From an uncultured Ruminococcus sp. (GTDB lineage Bacteria; Bacillota; Clostridia; Oscillospirales; Ruminococcaceae), in assembly GCA_946183385.1 (NCBI GenBank), contig CAMHBN010000026.1, forward strand, positions 1 to 13,270: 13,270 nucleotides of DNA, given 5' to 3'. The position numbers and the translations under genes were made by a program. Shown one piece after another: positions 11,685 to 13,270 of this stretch; positions within the stretch are counted from its first letter, which is position 1, and each line of letters starts with the position of its first letter. The notes under the pieces were generated by a model. The model did no database searches. It was not told the origin of the DNA and saw nothing but the letters and a program-made list of their open reading frames with translations.

Positions 11685-13270
11685 TTATTTAGCAGCAGCT
11701 TCCTCGTCGGTGTGACGGATCTGCGCACGCTTTATCTTGCCGCCGAGGGTCTTGGGCAGCTCGTCCACGTACTCGATAACACGCGGGTACTTATAGGGAG
11801 CAGTCTCCTTCTTTACGTGGTCCTGAAGCTCCTTGGTGAGCTCGGGAGACGGAGTATATCCCTTCGCAAGAACGACTGTAGCCTTTACCACCTGTCCGCG
11901 TATCGGGTCGGGAGCGCCTGTGATAGCAGATTCGACAACAGCGGGGTGAGTGAGCAGAGCGCTCTCTACCTCGAAGGGTCCGATACGGTAGCCCGAGCAC
12001 TTGATAACGTCGTCGTTACGACCGACAAACCAGTAGTAGCCCTTGGAATCGCGCCATGCAACGTCGCCTGTGTCGTAGTTCTCGCCGCCGAGCACAGCCT
12101 TTGTGAGGTCGGGATCTTTATAATAGCCGCAGAACAGACCTGTCGGGTGCTGTTTGTCGATGCCGCAAGCCATGATGCTTCCCTCTTCACCGTCGTCGCA
12201 CTCTGTGCCGTCTGCACGGAGGAGGTGGATATTGTACAGCGGCGAGGGCTTGCCCGTCGAGCCCGGCTTGGGGTCTATCCACGGGAAATTCGCGATGAGA
12301 ACTGTGCCCTCTGTCTGACCGAAGCCCTCGCGCATCTTCTTGCCCGTGAGCTCGTAGATACGGTTGAATACCTCGGGATTGAGCGGCTCGCCCGCATTGC
12401 AGAAATTCTGTATCGACGAGAGGTCGTACTGCGTCATATCCTCCTGAAGCATAAAGCGGTACATCGTAGGCGGAGCGCAGAATGTCGTCAGCTTGTAGTG
12501 GCTGATGACCTCAAGTATATCCTTTGCGTTGAATCTGCCTGTGAAGTCGTAGGCGAACTGTATCGCGCCGCATATCCACTGTCCGTATATCTTGCCCCAG
12601 CCGAACTTAGCCCAGCCCGAATCGGAAATGGACATATGCAGCTTGTTCTCCTGAACCTGATGCCAGTATTTCGCGGTAACTATATGACCGAGCGGGTGTG
12701 CGAAGTTGTGGCAGACCATCTTGGGCATACCTGTCGAGCCCGATGTGAAGTAGATGAGCATGGTATCGGTGGCCTTGGTAGCCTCATCGCCTGTGGGACG
12801 CTCAAAGGTGTCGGGGAACTTGGCGATCTCGTCCTCGAAGAAGTCCCAGCCCTCACGGGGCTCTGCAACAGCGATCTTCTTGCGCAGTGTCTCTATCTGG
12901 GGAGCAGCTGCGTCTATCTGACCGCGTATGTACTCGTCATCGCAGGCGATGATGGCGGAGATACCTGCCATATTGCCGCGGTAAGCGATATCGTGTGTGG
13001 TAAAGAGAAGATTACCGGGGATAAGAATTACGCCCAGCTTATGGAGAGCGGTGGCAATTACCCAGTACTCCCAGCGGCGGCGGAGGATAAGAAGCACAAC
13101 GTCGCCCTTTTTGAGACCCAGACTGCGGAAGTAGTGGCAGGTCTGATTTGAGAGCTTGGAAATATCCGTGAAAGTGAAGGTGCGTTCCTTTTTGTCATGG
13201 CTGAGCCATACAAGAGCCTTCTTTTCGGGCTCCTGCTTAGCCCATTCGTCAACGATGTCCCAGCCGAAGT
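11685..13270 (-). CDS. AMP-forming acyl-CoA synthetase (N-terminus beyond window)
   Basis: At least 528 codons are visible; the frame stays open to the window edge, so the start is missing, probably by a few tens of residues. It is an ANL-superfamily ligase that joins a carboxylic acid to CoA through an acyl-AMP. Core motifs: FTSGSTGMPKM (A3; TSGSTG at 12729-12746), GFGQTEG (A5), YDTGDVAWRD (A7), GRNDDVIKCSGYRIGPFEVESAL (A8 hinge) and PKTLGGKIKR (A10) with the catalytic Lys near 11738. The N-terminal ALVWLSHDKKERTFTFTDISKLSNQ and SGWAKFGWGKIYGQW stretches resemble medium-chain (ACSM/butyryl-CoA-type) synthetases. The substrate is not predictable. The GTG at 13097 is internal: homology continues upstream of it. 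Confidence 0.93.
   Translation of the reverse strand, partial: FGWDIVDEWAKQEPEKKALVWLSHDKKERTFTFTDISKLSNQTCHYFRSLGLKKGDVVLLILRRRWEYWVIATALHKLGVILIPGNLLFTTHDIAYRGNMAGISAIIACDDEYIRGQIDAAAPQIETLRKKIAVAEPREGWDFFEDEIAKFPDTFERPTGDEATKATDTMLIYFTSGSTGMPKMVCHNFAHPLGHIVTAKYWHQVQENKLHMSISDSGWAKFGWGKIYGQWICGAIQFAYDFTGRFNAKDILEVISHYKLTTFCAPPTMYRFMLQEDMTQYDLSSIQNFCNAGEPLNPEVFNRIYELTGKKMREGFGQTEGTVLIANFPWIDPKPGSTGKPSPLYNIHLLRADGTECDDGEEGSIMACGIDKQHPTGLFCGYYKDPDLTKAVLGGENYDTGDVAWRDSKGYYWFVGRNDDVIKCSGYRIGPFEVESALLTHPAVVESAITGAPDPIRGQVVKATVVLAKGYTPSPELTKELQDHVKKETAPYKYPRVIEYVDELPKTLGGKIKRAQIRHTDEEAAAK

Noticed and set aside
11712..13151. 479-codon open frame on the + strand opposite the acyl-CoA synthetase
   Set aside because: The minus-strand frame has every ANL ligase motif and continues past the window edge. 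The + frame is a shadow created by codon bias, with low-complexity Val/Leu/Arg-rich sequence and no recognisable domain.

Overview
The window looks like a chromosomal stretch from a spore-forming (or spore-gene-carrying) Clostridia member, most likely Oscillospiraceae/Ruminococcus-like. The reasons are the gene order scpA-scpB-DUF2953-gerW-D,D-carboxypeptidase-rluB, a SpoIIP, strong GGAGG-type ribosome binding sites, and codon use combining GC-rich third positions with frequent ATA (Ile). The genus is inferred; no rRNA is present.

Region 1 (1-7507, all + strand). The end of an unidentified gene is followed by a packed run: scpA and scpB (chromosome segregation), a DUF2953 membrane protein, a GerW/YtfJ-type sporulation protein, a secreted D-alanyl-D-alanine carboxypeptidase, an RluB-type pseudouridine synthase, a small GNAT-like protein, metA (predicted homoserine O-acetyltransferase), and two small membrane proteins of unknown role. 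Stops and starts mostly overlap or lie under 30 nt apart. A clear intrinsic terminator at 7480-7507 closes the run. The order scpA-scpB-D,D-carboxypeptidase-rluB and the neighbouring pair DUF2953-GerW (ytfI-ytfJ) both recall Bacillus subtilis.

Region 2 (7506-10582). A membrane-anchored NodB-type polysaccharide deacetylase (-) and SpoIIP (+) diverge from a 141-bp intergenic region carrying a 13-nt inverted repeat with one mismatch. SpoIIP is followed by a 99-aa single-TM protein of unknown function, which converges with, and overlaps by 4 nt, a YiiX/C92-like permuted papain-fold protein (-) that starts with TTG. Deacetylase plus SpoIIP suggests peptidoglycan remodelling in sporulation (inference).

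Region 3 (10583-13270). Two near-consensus sigma-A promoters interlock head to head and would drive the YiiX-like gene leftward and a tRNA-Arg(CCG) rightward. The tRNA is followed by a structured, gene-free stretch of about 200 bp ending in a hairpin plus U-tract that abuts the Shine-Dalgarno of a chloramphenicol-acetyltransferase-like gene. A strong, probably bidirectional terminator separates that gene from a convergent AMP-forming acyl-CoA synthetase that runs off the right edge.

The window is mostly core genome. The parts least explained by known genes are the tRNA-Arg/CAT-like leader, the interlocked promoters, the spoIIP intergenic repeat, and the unknown membrane proteins. No mobile element, CRISPR array, or phage gene was seen.
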